Below, piece after piece: positions 16,357 to 25,691 of a stretch of DNA of 41,073 bases. The notes under the pieces were generated by a model. That model saw nothing but the letters and a program-made list of their open reading frames with translations, ran no database searches and was not told the DNA's origin. A program made the position numbers and the translations under genes. Within the stretch, counting starts at the first letter, position 1. Each line of letters begins with the position of its first letter. The DNA is taken from positions 1-41,073 of the forward strand of contig JACROD010000014.1 of the NCBI GenBank assembly GCA_016214605.1, read 5' to 3'. This DNA comes from Candidatus Kaiserbacteria bacterium. Its GTDB lineage: Bacteria; Patescibacteriota; Minisyncoccia; Phycocordibacterales; UBA2100.

Positions 16357-17109
16357 ATGAAAACCCTCGTGATCGCGAATTGGAAAATGAACCCGCAAAC
16401 TCTTGCGGAGGCAAAAAAGCTTTTGGAAGGTACTAAAAAAGCCGCCGACAAAGCAAAGGGAGTGACGGTCGTCATAGCGCCCCCGGCGATATTTTTACAC
16501 GAACTGCGCGCGAGCTACCGCGGCAAGAAAATCTCTTTCGGCATACAAAACGCGCACGCAGAATCCGCCGGGTCCTACACCGGCGAAACATCGCTCACCC
16601 AGGCGCATGCCGCAGGCGCCTCATGGGCCATTATTGGCCATGCGGAACGCCGCGCGATGGGGGAGACCGATCTCGATGTCCGGAAAAAGGTCGCTGTCGC
16701 ACTCGCCCTCAAAATGACTCCGGTCCTCTGTATCGGCGAGAAGACCAGGGGACCCTCGGGTGAACACCTTGCCCTCGTCAAAGAACAGCTCAAAGCCGGA
16801 TTGGCCGATGTCCCCGCCGCCAAATTGTCCAAAATAGTGATCGCTTACGAGCCGGTCTGGGCTATCGGCGCCACCGAAGCGATGAAACCGCACGATATGC
16901 ACGAAATGGCGATCTTCATCCGCAAGACGCTTTTTGACATCTACGGTAAACCGGGCATGGCGGCCAAGATCCTCTACGGCGGATCAATCGACGAAACCAA
17001 CGCCCCCTCCATGCTGCGCGAAGGAGATGTCCAGGGACTACTCGTCGGACGCGCATCCGCAGACGCCGCCCGATTTACCCGACTCCTCTCCGCCGTCGAA
17101 AAAGCATGA
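16357..17109 (+). CDS. tpiA: Triosephosphate isomerase
   Basis: MKTLVIANWKMNPQT, GETSLTQAHAAGASWAIIGHAERRAMGE, VIAYEPVWAIGA, ILYGGSIDETNA. Confidence 0.97.
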   Translation: MKTLVIANWKMNPQTLAEAKKLLEGTKKAADKAKGVTVVIAPPAIFLHELRASYRGKKISFGIQNAHAESAGSYTGETSLTQAHAAGASWAIIGHAERRAMGETDLDVRKKVAVALALKMTPVLCIGEKTRGPSGEHLALVKEQLKAGLADVPAAKLSKIVIAYEPVWAIGATEAMKPHDMHEMAIFIRKTLFDIYGKPGMAAKILYGGSIDETNAPSMLREGDVQGLLVGRASADAARFTRLLSAVEKA

Positions 17110-17173
17110 ATCCCGTTAGAAATCACGCTAAGAACAATACACATGAACATTACAGATAAATTTCTAACGGGAT
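17110..17173. promoter_or_regulatory. Long inverted repeat spanning the tpiA-pgk junction and the pgk start codon
   Basis: atcccgttagaaat (17110-17123) and atttctaacgggat (17160-17173), 14-bp perfect arms, 36-nt loop; pgk ATG is 17172-17174. Confidence 0.7.
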
Positions 17174-18311
17174 GAAATACATCACCGACGTCCCGGCCGA
17201 AGAACTCGACGGCAAATACGTGCTTCTGCGGGCCGGACTTGACGTGCCGCTCGATAAACACGGCGACGTCGCGGATCTATTCCGCGTGGAACGCGCTGCG
17301 CAAACGATCCTCCATCTGCGCGAACGTGGCGCGAAAGTGATCGTGATTTCGCATATCGGCCGCGACCCCGAGACGACCAACGAATCGGTTGCGCGCGCGC
17401 TCAAGGCGCATGTTCCCATTTTCTACGTCCCCGATATCTTGGGGATGCAGGCGCAGTATGCTCGCAGTAATATGAAAAACGGGGACGTGCTTCTGCTCGA
17501 AAACCTGCGCACTGATCCGCGCGAAATCGCGAACGATCCCGAATTCGCCCAGGAGCTCGCCGCGTTTGGGAATCTCTATGTCGACGACGCGTTCTCCGTC
17601 GTGCATCGGGCGCACGCCTCGATCGTCGGCATTCCCCAATACATTCCTGGTTATGCGGGAATCCTCGTACGCGAAGAGGTCGAACGCCTGAAGGAAGCGC
17701 GCGCACCTATCTCGCCCAACGTTGCGATTCTCGCCGGTGCAAAATTCGAGACCAAGGAACCGCTGATCAAGCTACTGCTTGAGACGTACGATCACGTCTT
17801 CGTCGGCGGCGCCCTGGCCAACGACATTTTCAAGGCCCGCGGCCTTCCTGTGGGCATCTCCCTTATTTCCGAGGGCATACCGGGGCCCGAAGTGCTCGAG
17901 CACCCAAAACTGCTCATACCGAGCGATGTTACCGTAGAGCGTCCGGACAAACAGGCGTATGTGAAAAAGATAGGCGATGTCTCTGCAGACGAACGCATCG
18001 TCGATATGGGACCCGACTCGCTCGCACTACTTGCACCACTCGTCGCATCCGCGAAATTCATTCTCTGGAACGGGCCGACTGGCATGTATGATCATGGGTA
18101 CGGCGCGTGGACGGATCGCGTCGCGGAAATGATCGCTCGCTCCGATGCACAAGCGGTGCTCGGCGGAGGAGACACTGTCGCCGCGATCCAGCAAGCCCAT
18201 ATTCAACTGAACGAACACATCTTCCTTTCGACTGGCGGCGGAGCGATGCTGGAGTATCTACTGAAGGGGACCCTGCCGGGGATTGAAGCCCTCAACAAAA
18301 AAATAATATAG
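17172..18311 (+). CDS. pgk: Phosphoglycerate kinase
   Basis: YVLLRAGLDVPLDKHGDVAD, VIVISHIGRDPE, VLLLENLRTDPRE, ILAGAKFETKEPLI, FILWNGPTGMYDHGYGAWT, AVLGGGDTVAAI. Confidence 0.95.
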   Translation: MKYITDVPAEELDGKYVLLRAGLDVPLDKHGDVADLFRVERAAQTILHLRERGAKVIVISHIGRDPETTNESVARALKAHVPIFYVPDILGMQAQYARSNMKNGDVLLLENLRTDPREIANDPEFAQELAAFGNLYVDDAFSVVHRAHASIVGIPQYIPGYAGILVREEVERLKEARAPISPNVAILAGAKFETKEPLIKLLLETYDHVFVGGALANDIFKARGLPVGISLISEGIPGPEVLEHPKLLIPSDVTVERPDKQAYVKKIGDVSADERIVDMGPDSLALLAPLVASAKFILWNGPTGMYDHGYGAWTDRVAEMIARSDAQAVLGGGDTVAAIQQAHIQLNEHIFLSTGGGAMLEYLLKGTLPGIEALNKKII

Positions 18312-18317
18312 ATGGAT

Positions 18318-18369
18318 AAAAAACGCTCCTGTAATTTTCGCAATTGCAGAAATTACAGGAGCGTTTTTT
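18318..18369. terminator. Bidirectional intrinsic terminator
   Basis: 20-bp arms aaaaaacgctcctgtaattt / aaattacaggagcgtttttt between convergent pgk and HIT genes. Confidence 0.95.
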
Positions 18370-18374
18370 ATGTT

Positions 18375-18791
18375 CTATATTAGGACACTACGGATTTTTT
18401 CCTGCACATTTTCCGCCTCACCTTCTTTGTACGCACCGTGCGGCCAGAGCTTGAGGCCGTCGCCCTTGAAGCGGGGGATGAGGTGCATGTGTGGATGCTC
18501 CACGACCTGTCCCGCGTGCTCGCGATTATTCATCATGAGATTGACGCCGTCGGCTTCGAGCGCGCGTTCAATCGCGACCGCGACCTTGCGCGTGGTCTCT
18601 GATACAGCGGTCCAACTCTCCGATGAAATATCAAAAATATTCGTCGCATGCACCTTGGGCACCACAAGCGTGTGCCCGGATGCGACCGGATGGATGTCGA
18701 GAAAAGCGAGTGTATCGTCGTCTTCATACACCTTGAAGCTCGGGATCTCACCGCGCACTATTTTGCAAAAAATACAATCCTTGTCGTTCAT
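18375..18791 (-). CDS. HIT family hydrolase
   Basis: CIFCKIVRGEIPSFKVYEDDDTLAFLDIHPVASGHTLVVPK ... GQVVEHPHMHLIPR. Confidence 0.93.
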   Translation of the reverse strand: MNDKDCIFCKIVRGEIPSFKVYEDDDTLAFLDIHPVASGHTLVVPKVHATNIFDISSESWTAVSETTRKVAVAIERALEADGVNLMMNNREHAGQVVEHPHMHLIPRFKGDGLKLWPHGAYKEGEAENVQEKIRSVLI

Positions 18792-18825
18792 AGAAATGAG
18801 TATAATGCATGCACGCAGAGAATAC

Positions 18826-20515
18826 TATGAACGCTCCAATCTCCGAACTTGTGCGCACGCTTCTTGTGAGGCGCGGGGTCGTTGAGGACGCGGACATCGT
18901 CGCCTTTCTCTCGCCGGATTACGAGGCGCATACGCATGCGCCCGAGTTCTTGAATGACATATCAATCGCGACCGACCGCATCCTGAAAGCGATGGAGCGG
19001 GGCGAGCGCATCGCGATCTATGCCGACTTCGATTGCGACGGCATTCCCGGCGCTTCGATCCTCTCCGATTTTTTTGCAAAAATAAAATATGAAAATGTGG
19101 AGGTGTATTTGCCACATCGTGATCGTGAAGGATATGGATTCCACACCAATGCGATCAGCGCACTGAGTCAGCGGGGAGTGAAAGTGATCATCACCGTCGA
19201 CGTCGGTACAGTCGCGATCGAAGGTTGCGCACATGCGCACGGACTCGGCATCGATGTGATCGTCACCGACCACCACGAGATCATCGGCGCGCGTCCCGCA
19301 TGCCTCGCACTCGTGAATCCCAAGATCGCGCCGTATCCCTTTGGCGGACTCTGCGGCGCAGGCGTCGCGTTCAAGCTCGTACAGGCGACTCTGCGCGAAG
19401 GAAAAAAACGCGAGCTCGAAAATTTTACCGCCGTCGCCCTCGGTTGGGAGAAATGGCTCCTTGATTTGGTCGCGATCGCGACAGTGGCCGACATGGTCCC
19501 GCTCATCGGGGAAAACCGCGTGCTCGCGCACTGGGGTCTCAAGGTCTTGCGTCGCAGCGCACGCCCTGGCATCGACGCACTCTGTGCGGCTACGCGCATA
19601 CGCAAGAGCGAACTCACTGAAGACGACATCGGATTCTCGATCGCGCCGCGCGTGAACGCCGCTTCACGCATGGATGAGCCTGACCTTGCGCTCAAACTCC
19701 TCACCACAAAAGATCGCGATGAGGCGGAACGCCTCGCCGCTCAACTCGAACACTTGAACGCAAGCCGTAAAGGGGTCGTCGCCGGCATCGTGAAGAACGC
19801 GCGCAAGCATGTCGCCGCGAGATACAACGCGAAAAATAGGGTGGTCGTACTCGGCGATCCCGATTGGAAGCCTGCACTTCTCGGGCTCGCCGCAAATTCA
19901 ATCATGAACGATCGCGGCGGCGTCGTGTGCCTGTGGGGTCGCGATGCCAACGGTAAATTAAAAGGTTCGTGCCGCTCGGATGGAGACATCAGTCTCGCGG
20001 ATCTTTTTACCCATGCGCGCGAAGCGTTTGAGGAGTGCGGCGGACACGCCGCATCGGGCGGATTCTCCGTTTCACAAGAGCAAGTTCACGCACTTCCGGA
20101 GACACTCGCCCGGGCTGTTTCACAATTACAGACCGACACTGTCCCCGCGATAAAAGAAGTCGCGGCTCATGACGCACTCATCACCCTACGCGAAATCTCG
20201 TGGCCGCTGCACCGAGACATCTCTCTTCTCTCTCCCTTTGGGATGGGCAATACCAAGCCGGTGTTTCGCATTTCGACGGTACAGGTCGTATCGGTACGCA
20301 CCTTCGGCAAAGAGGGCAATCATGTCGAAATACAATTGACCAGTGATGGGGTCGGGGCACCGGTGCGTGCATTTCAATTTTTCAAGACGGCAGAAGATTT
20401 TACACATCAGCCCAAGGCGGGCGACATCGTGCACGTGCTCGCCACCCTCGAACGCGACACCTTCCGCGGACCCGTGAAACTGGTACTTCGAGTCATCGAC
20501 ATTTTCGCCGCCTAA
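18826..20515 (+). CDS. recJ: Single-stranded-DNA-specific exonuclease RecJ
   Basis: IAIYADFDCDGIPGASIL, VYLPHRDREGYGF, VIVTDHHEI, IAPRVNAASRMDEP, GGHAASGGFSV. Confidence 0.93.
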
Positions 20516-20530
20516 GTTTCATATTAAAAT

Positions 20531-20558
20531 TTCCGGCGCATGCAAGCATGCGCCGGAA
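20531..20558. terminator. Hairpin between convergent genes
   Basis: ttccggcgcatgc-aa-gcatgcgccggaa, 13-bp perfect arms with 2-nt loop; weak T tracts. Confidence 0.65.
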
Positions 20559-20601
20559 TAAGGACCAAGGTTTCCAAGGGCCCAATGCGAAGAACGAAAG
20601 A

Positions 20602-21132
20602 TCAAGCCCTTGAGGATCCAAAATCCTTGATGGGACGGACGGACAGGAAACGGCAGAAGCAAAACCAATCAACGTCCCACCAACGGAGACTGAGGTGGCG
20701 CGACAAAACCCGCCCGCGGAGAGACGGTACGCCGCGGTAACCAAACACCTGTGCAGGCGCGCCGAGGCCAATGATTGGATATCTGCATTGCTCATCGGGG
20801 TATTTCGCTCCAAACGCAAGCAAGTGTTCGATCTTGGCAGGCTGCCAGCCATCCCTTTCGATCGCCCTGACCGCCTGTTCCGAAGAAACCTTGCGATCAA
20901 AGTGATCCAGCTTCCATTCCAATTGGACGGTACCCTGACCGGTAACCAGAAATCGCTCCGCCGTAATATCGTCATTCTTCCAATCGTAATGACCGGCGGC
21001 GATCATGTCAGTAAGAGGCTGATCGTAGTCGGCAGTGATAGTATCGACAGGACTCATGTCGCGCGGCAATGCCTTGAGCACAAGCACTGGCAGTTCGGCA
21101 AGCTGACCGATCGATAGGAGCGTTCCACTCAT
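20602..21132 (-). CDS. Conserved hypothetical protein, resembling an uncharacterised CPR family
   Basis: MSGTLLSIGQLAELPVLVLKALPRDMSPVDTITADYDQPLTDMIAAGHYDWKNDDITAERF...YPIIGLGAPAQVFGYRGVPSLRG; SD AAGGAAC upstream. Confidence 0.65.
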   Translation of the reverse strand: MSGTLLSIGQLAELPVLVLKALPRDMSPVDTITADYDQPLTDMIAAGHYDWKNDDITAERFLVTGQGTVQLEWKLDHFDRKVSSEQAVRAIERDGWQPAKIEHLLAFGAKYPDEQCRYPIIGLGAPAQVFGYRGVPSLRGRVLSRHLSLRWWDVDWFCFCRFLSVRPIKDFGSSRA

Positions 21133-21339
21133 AGTGACTGTTCCTTATATCGCTAGTGGGCTCCCTTTGATAAGAGTTCGCCATAGCAGGGAAAGACTTT
21201 AATGTGCAGAGCCAATAGCGGTATAACCCATCGCACAAGAATATCCCGTGAAGTTTTCACTATCAGCTACTCGCCGTGCTCGCAGCACAATCCACATACT
21301 TCATTTCCCTAAACCAATCCCTGTGCTAGCGTTATACGT

Positions 21340-22011
21340 ATGAATACATTTTCAGTGGGTACTGCATTGCGGTTTGGGTGGGAGACTTTTAAAAAACGTC
21401 CGTGGTTTTTGGTCGGTGCGACACTATTGGTCTTCGTCCTCTCATGGATCATTAGTGCAATTCAAAATGCACAGAGCGGTGTGGCAGTACTGGGATTCGT
21501 GATCTTTCTCGTAGCACTTGCGATGTCGACCCTGATCGACATGGGTTTTACCGCTTTGTATCTGCACGCACACGATGATATCTCCACGGTTTCACTCAGT
21601 GACCTCTGGCATCCAAAATCTTTTTGGCAATATCTGGTTGCGACAATTCTTGTCAGTTTTCTTGTGATCGCAGGCCTCATCTTGCTTATCGTCCCCGGAT
21701 TGATCCTCGTGACACTCTTCGCCTTCGTAAAGCTCCTCGTCATCGATCGCAATCTCGGACCAATCGAAGCCATGAAAGAGAGCGTCCAGATCACACGCGG
21801 ACATCGCCTCGATTTGTTTTTGCTCATTCTCTCTCTCATCGCCATCAACATCCTCGGTGCGATCGCTCTACTCATCGGACTCTTACTGACAGTGCCGGTG
21901 TCTGTACTCGCACTCGTCCATGCGTATCGCACACTCGCACATACCACAGCGACAAGTGGACACCCGCACACTACACAACTCCCGCGCACACCTCACACCT
22001 CTTCGATCTAG
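21340..22011 (+). CDS. Multi-TM membrane protein (DUF975/YciC-like)
   Basis: MNTFSVGTALRFGWETFKKRPWFLVGATLLVFVLSWIISAIQ...; several hydrophobic segments; VIDRNLGPIEAMKESVQITRGHRLDLF. Confidence 0.75.
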   Translation: MNTFSVGTALRFGWETFKKRPWFLVGATLLVFVLSWIISAIQNAQSGVAVLGFVIFLVALAMSTLIDMGFTALYLHAHDDISTVSLSDLWHPKSFWQYLVATILVSFLVIAGLILLIVPGLILVTLFAFVKLLVIDRNLGPIEAMKESVQITRGHRLDLFLLILSLIAINILGAIALLIGLLLTVPVSVLALVHAYRTLAHTTATSGHPHTTQLPRTPHTSSI

Positions 22012-22013
22012 TC

Positions 22014-22427
22014 ATGGTGCAGGTGATCATTTATACCGACGGGGGAGCCCGCAATAATCCGGGGCCCGCGGCCGCAGGAGCCGTCATTATCCAAGGCGGA
22101 AAAACGATCGCCGAGATCAAACAATACCTTGGAGCGCAAACGAACAACTGGGCAGAGTATGAAGCGGTCGCGCTCGTGCTTACAGAAGCAAAGCGCCTCG
22201 GGCTCGGCGGGCAAGGTATCGAAGTACGTCTCGACAGCAAGCTCGTCGCCGAACAACTCATGGGTAATTGGAAAATAAAAGAACCGACACTCAAGCCGCA
22301 ATGGGCAAAAGTGCGCGCCATGATGGCAGCCGACTTTCCCGGCATCATTTTTACCCACATCCCGCGCGAAAAAAATAAACAGGCGGATCGATTGGTGAAT
22401 GAGGCTCTCGACGAAGCAGGTCATTAA
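22014..22427 (+). CDS. RNase HI family protein
   Basis: IIYTDGGARNNPGPAAAGAVI, NWAEYEAVALVLTEAKRLG, VRLDSKLVAEQLMGNWKIKEP, KNKQADRLVNEALDE. Confidence 0.92.
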   Translation: MVQVIIYTDGGARNNPGPAAAGAVIIQGGKTIAEIKQYLGAQTNNWAEYEAVALVLTEAKRLGLGGQGIEVRLDSKLVAEQLMGNWKIKEPTLKPQWAKVRAMMAADFPGIIFTHIPREKNKQADRLVNEALDEAGH

Positions 22428-22452
22428 AGATGGCCGAGGAGCAAGCTTGTTG

Positions 22453-22481
22453 TTGACAAACAAAACCCCCTGACCTATTCT
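22453..22481 (+). promoter_or_regulatory. Sigma70-like promoter
   Basis: TTGACA-17-TATTCT about 30 nt upstream of the 22519 start. Confidence 0.65.
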
Positions 22482-22518
22482 GTGACCAGTCGGTGAATCA
22501 CATAGGTGGAGAATGGTG

Positions 22519-22872
22519 ATGGGGAAAGAAAAAATCAAAGATCTCGCTGTGACTCTGTTAGAGCGGGTCCTTTTTATGTACCCTACCTTCTATGTCGTAC
22601 CGGGGCTGTTCGTCATGGCTCTTGCAGTGACCCTAGATCACTATGCGATCCTGGCAACATCCACAACAATCTTAATCGGCCTTGCGGGATGGTGGTATAT
22701 TGGCCAGGGGTTTTGGAGATACGAGGCATGGCGCGCAAGTGGCCCGCGAGGGACTTACTACAATCCGAGCGGATACCCGTCCGAAGGTGCCAAAACATAT
22801 CTCGTATGGTGGACTTTTGGGGTGTTCCTCAGCATGTACCGCGTGCTCTACCACGTGTACTGTCGGTATTAG
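22519..22872 (+). CDS. Small membrane hypothetical protein
   Basis: Good promoter, GGTGGAG SD, two hydrophobic segments, terminator downstream; alternative ATG at 22513. Confidence 0.6.
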   Translation: MGKEKIKDLAVTLLERVLFMYPTFYVVPGLFVMALAVTLDHYAILATSTTILIGLAGWWYIGQGFWRYEAWRASGPRGTYYNPSGYPSEGAKTYLVWWTFGVFLSMYRVLYHVYCRY

Positions 22873-22918
22873 CAGAATAAGGGACGGGAAAAGGATCAAG
22901 AAGAAAATTGATTGTCGG

Positions 22919-22948
22919 GGCTCGCTGTTCTCAAGCGAGCCTCTTTTG
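22919..22948 (+). terminator. Intrinsic terminator
   Basis: GGCTCGCT-gttctca-AGCGAGCC-TCTTTTG, abutting the comEC -10 box. Confidence 0.75.
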
Positions 22949-22963
22949 CTATAATCCCGCCAC

Positions 22964-24472
22964 ATGGGATCACGGATACTCTGGTCGGCGACCATCGGAT
23001 TTCTCGCGGGCGTGCTCGTGCGCTCTTTTGTCCCGCTCGGTCCGAACTACGCGCTTTTTCTCGCCGCCATTACTGGCGTGTTTTTACTTGTGCTCTATCT
23101 ATATGATCATGTGCATTTTCACACTGGCGTCGTGATCGCGATCGCATGCCTGGCCTTTGCTGGCGGGATCATGCGCATGAATGCCGCGATACTTCCCACC
23201 GACCCGATTACACATATGTACGTCGGTGAGCGCGTCACCGTGACCGGCTATATCTTTGCCGAACCCGACGCACGCGAGACCAACACGCGCCTCTCGATCC
23301 GCGCACATACGCTCACTACTGCGGCAGGGAGTAGCACCATACACACGGGCATACTTGCCGTGTTGCCGCCGCATACACATGCCACATACGGCGATGAGAT
23401 CGTCGTGTCGGGAATACTGCGCGAGCCGGAATCTTTTGATACTACCCTCGGTCGCGTCTTTAATTACCCGGCATATCTCGCGGTGAGCGGCATATCATAT
23501 CAGCTCACTTCGGCGCACATTGATTCTATCGGGGAGAACTCCGGCAACGCCGGCTACGCGCTCGTGATCCGCATCAAGGAAGTATACCTACGCGGCCTTC
23601 ATCGCGCGCTGGCCGAACCGTACGCCGGGCTTGCCGGAGGGATCACCGTCGGCGACAAACGCTCGATCGGAGAGGATCTATCGGCGGATTTTCAGCGCGC
23701 AAGCCTCATCCACATGCTCGTACTCTCCGGCTACAACATCACCGTCGTCATCAATGCGGCTGCCTATATCTTCTCGCGTTTTCCGCGCATCATACAATTC
23801 GGCACGAGCGGATCGATCGTGGTCTTTTTCATAGCACTCTCCGGAGGCGCGTCGAGCGCCGTGCGCGCAGGCCTCATGGCCTTGATCGCCGTCTATGCCC
23901 GCCAACATGGCCGCGTATTTTTGCCGCTACGCGCCGTCGGCACCGTCGCAGTCGGCATGGCATTATGGAATCCATACATCGTCGCTTTTGATCCAGGCTT
24001 TCAGCTCTCGGCACTCGCGACCATCGGCCTCGTCGCATTCACCCCGATATTTGCCGCGCGCATGCAATGGCTCACGGAATCGTTCGCTCTGCGCGAGGTC
24101 ACCGCTTCGACCATCGCGACACAACTCACGGTCCTCCCGCTCCTTTTGTATCAAAATGGCCAACTAAGTCTTGTCGCGCTCCCGGCCAACATTCTCGCAC
24201 TCGCGCCGGTGCCTTTTGCGATGTTTGCCTCTTTTGTCGCGGCGATCGGCGGTATCTTTTCTGACACACTTGCCGCCATCATCGGGCTGCCGGCCTACTT
24301 ACTCCTCTCGTATATCATCACGATCACGCGATTCTTCGGGTCATTGCCTTTTGCCTCGGTCTCTATTCAAGCCTTCGGTTTTGGCTGGCTTGTGGGAGCA
24401 TATGCGGCTCTCTTTCTAATCTGGAAACATACTTATAAAGAGAAGAGCGACCCTTCGGCCGCTCTTTCCTAA
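22964..24472 (+). CDS. comEC: ComEC/Rec2-family competence membrane protein, without C-terminal MBL domain
   Basis: GLAGGITVGDKRSIGEDLSADFQRASLIHMLVLSGYNITVV; SGGASSAVRAGLMALIAVYARQHGR; multi-TM. Confidence 0.9.
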   Translation: MGSRILWSATIGFLAGVLVRSFVPLGPNYALFLAAITGVFLLVLYLYDHVHFHTGVVIAIACLAFAGGIMRMNAAILPTDPITHMYVGERVTVTGYIFAEPDARETNTRLSIRAHTLTTAAGSSTIHTGILAVLPPHTHATYGDEIVVSGILREPESFDTTLGRVFNYPAYLAVSGISYQLTSAHIDSIGENSGNAGYALVIRIKEVYLRGLHRALAEPYAGLAGGITVGDKRSIGEDLSADFQRASLIHMLVLSGYNITVVINAAAYIFSRFPRIIQFGTSGSIVVFFIALSGGASSAVRAGLMALIAVYARQHGRVFLPLRAVGTVAVGMALWNPYIVAFDPGFQLSALATIGLVAFTPIFAARMQWLTESFALREVTASTIATQLTVLPLLLYQNGQLSLVALPANILALAPVPFAMFASFVAAIGGIFSDTLAAIIGLPAYLLLSYIITITRFFGSLPFASVSIQAFGFGWLVGAYAALFLIWKHTYKEKSDPSAALS

Positions 24473-24492
24473 AAATCTCGTTTCCAATCCGA

Positions 24493-24945
24493 TTACATCA
24501 TCGGAGACGATGCCTTCATTTTGTTCTGGAGATACCATCCGACGAGAACTGCGGGGATCACCCAGTAGGCGAGGACGACGAGCGTCGACCAGTTCCAAAG
24601 GAAGGGGACGAAGCGAGGCAAAACACTCACCGCCTGCGCGATCGATCCTGTCTGCAAGATCACGCCCGCAACACCGGAGACGAAGGTGGTCGCGACAGAG
24701 ACCGCGAAACCAACGGCGCCAAAGATCGCACCCCACTTCATGAGCATGGCGCGAGGGGCATCACCGAGGTACCACCATGCAAAAAGTCCGCTCGCAACGA
24801 TTGCAAACACGACAAACATGATGTACTGCACGGTGAGCAATCCACCCGTCTCTGAAGCAGGGAAGAGAGCAGCGATCGCCGCGACGACATTATTGATAAG
24901 GTAGTTTCCAAAAAATGGAATCAGAATGAGTCTTTCGATCTTCAT
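24493..24945 (-). CDS. Multi-TM hypothetical membrane protein
   Basis: 150-aa hydrophobic ORF with four or more TM-like segments. Confidence 0.6.
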   Translation of the reverse strand: MKIERLILIPFFGNYLINNVVAAIAALFPASETGGLLTVQYIMFVVFAIVASGLFAWWYLGDAPRAMLMKWGAIFGAVGFAVSVATTFVSGVAGVILQTGSIAQAVSVLPRFVPFLWNWSTLVVLAYWVIPAVLVGWYLQNKMKASSPMM

Positions 24946-24994
24946 AAAATCTATTAACGTTTATATCTACTAATGGTAATACCTCAATGATAGC

Positions 24995-25594
24995 CTACCT
25001 CTGGACGAGCGCAAATCGGTTCTCCACAACACCCCAATTGAGGTTTTTGAAAAAGGCTTCAACATGATGGGCCTTTTCGGCAGGCATATAGTCAACCATA
25101 TAGGCATGTTCCCACATATCCATGGCCAAAAGCACCTGTACATCGGTCAAAGTACCCAGCTCGTGGTCTACCGTCCACACCACATGTGGCTGTTTGGCCT
25201 TGCCGTCCCATACGAGACTGGTCCAACCGGAACCGCGGCTCATGCCCACCGCCTTGAAATGTGCCAAAAATCCTTCCCAGGCACCGTACTTTTCGGAGAG
25301 CACCGCATCGAGCGTCGAACCGCGCGGTTCGGGCGTAGCACCCCCCTCCCACTGTGGGAAATAAAATTCGTGCATGCGCATGCCGTTGAATTCAAATCCC
25401 ATGCGGCGGCGTGTGGATTCGATGGCAAAAGCGTATTTTTGGGGGTCCGCCTTGGTGAGGTCGGCGATCTGCTCGCGCAGGAGGTTGATGTGCTTCACAT
25501 AGCCTTGATAGAGGCCCAGATGCACGTCGATCTGCTTCTGGGAAATGCCGTCGAGTGCGGGAATGTTAAAGGTTTGTGCTTCGTAAGAGTGCAT
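24995..25594 (-). CDS. Fe/Mn superoxide dismutase family protein
   Basis: FNIPALDGISQKQIDVHLGLYQGYVKHIN, MRMHEFYFPQWEGG, GSGWTSLVWD, AMDMWEHAYMVDYMP. Start placed at 25594 (MHSYEAQTFNIP). Confidence 0.88.
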   Translation of the reverse strand: MHSYEAQTFNIPALDGISQKQIDVHLGLYQGYVKHINLLREQIADLTKADPQKYAFAIESTRRRMGFEFNGMRMHEFYFPQWEGGATPEPRGSTLDAVLSEKYGAWEGFLAHFKAVGMSRGSGWTSLVWDGKAKQPHVVWTVDHELGTLTDVQVLLAMDMWEHAYMVDYMPAEKAHHVEAFFKNLNWGVVENRFALVQR

Positions 25595-25691
25595 AGGCGT
25601 AAGGTAGGGATTAGCCACTAGGGTATAGGGTTTAGTAATACCAAAAGTATAGCATTTGGAGCCCTGAATATCTGGTGAGATACTGCCGACC

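Noticed and set aside
21300-21339. Third copy of the nusA/sodB leader element (CCCTAAACCAATCCCT)
   Set aside because: Only partial similarity, and it lies upstream of the likely -10 rather than in a leader.
21624-22013. Upstream part of the 267-aa ORF ending in RNase HI
   Set aside because: Overlaps the membrane-protein gene in another frame; real RNase HI start is ATG 22014.
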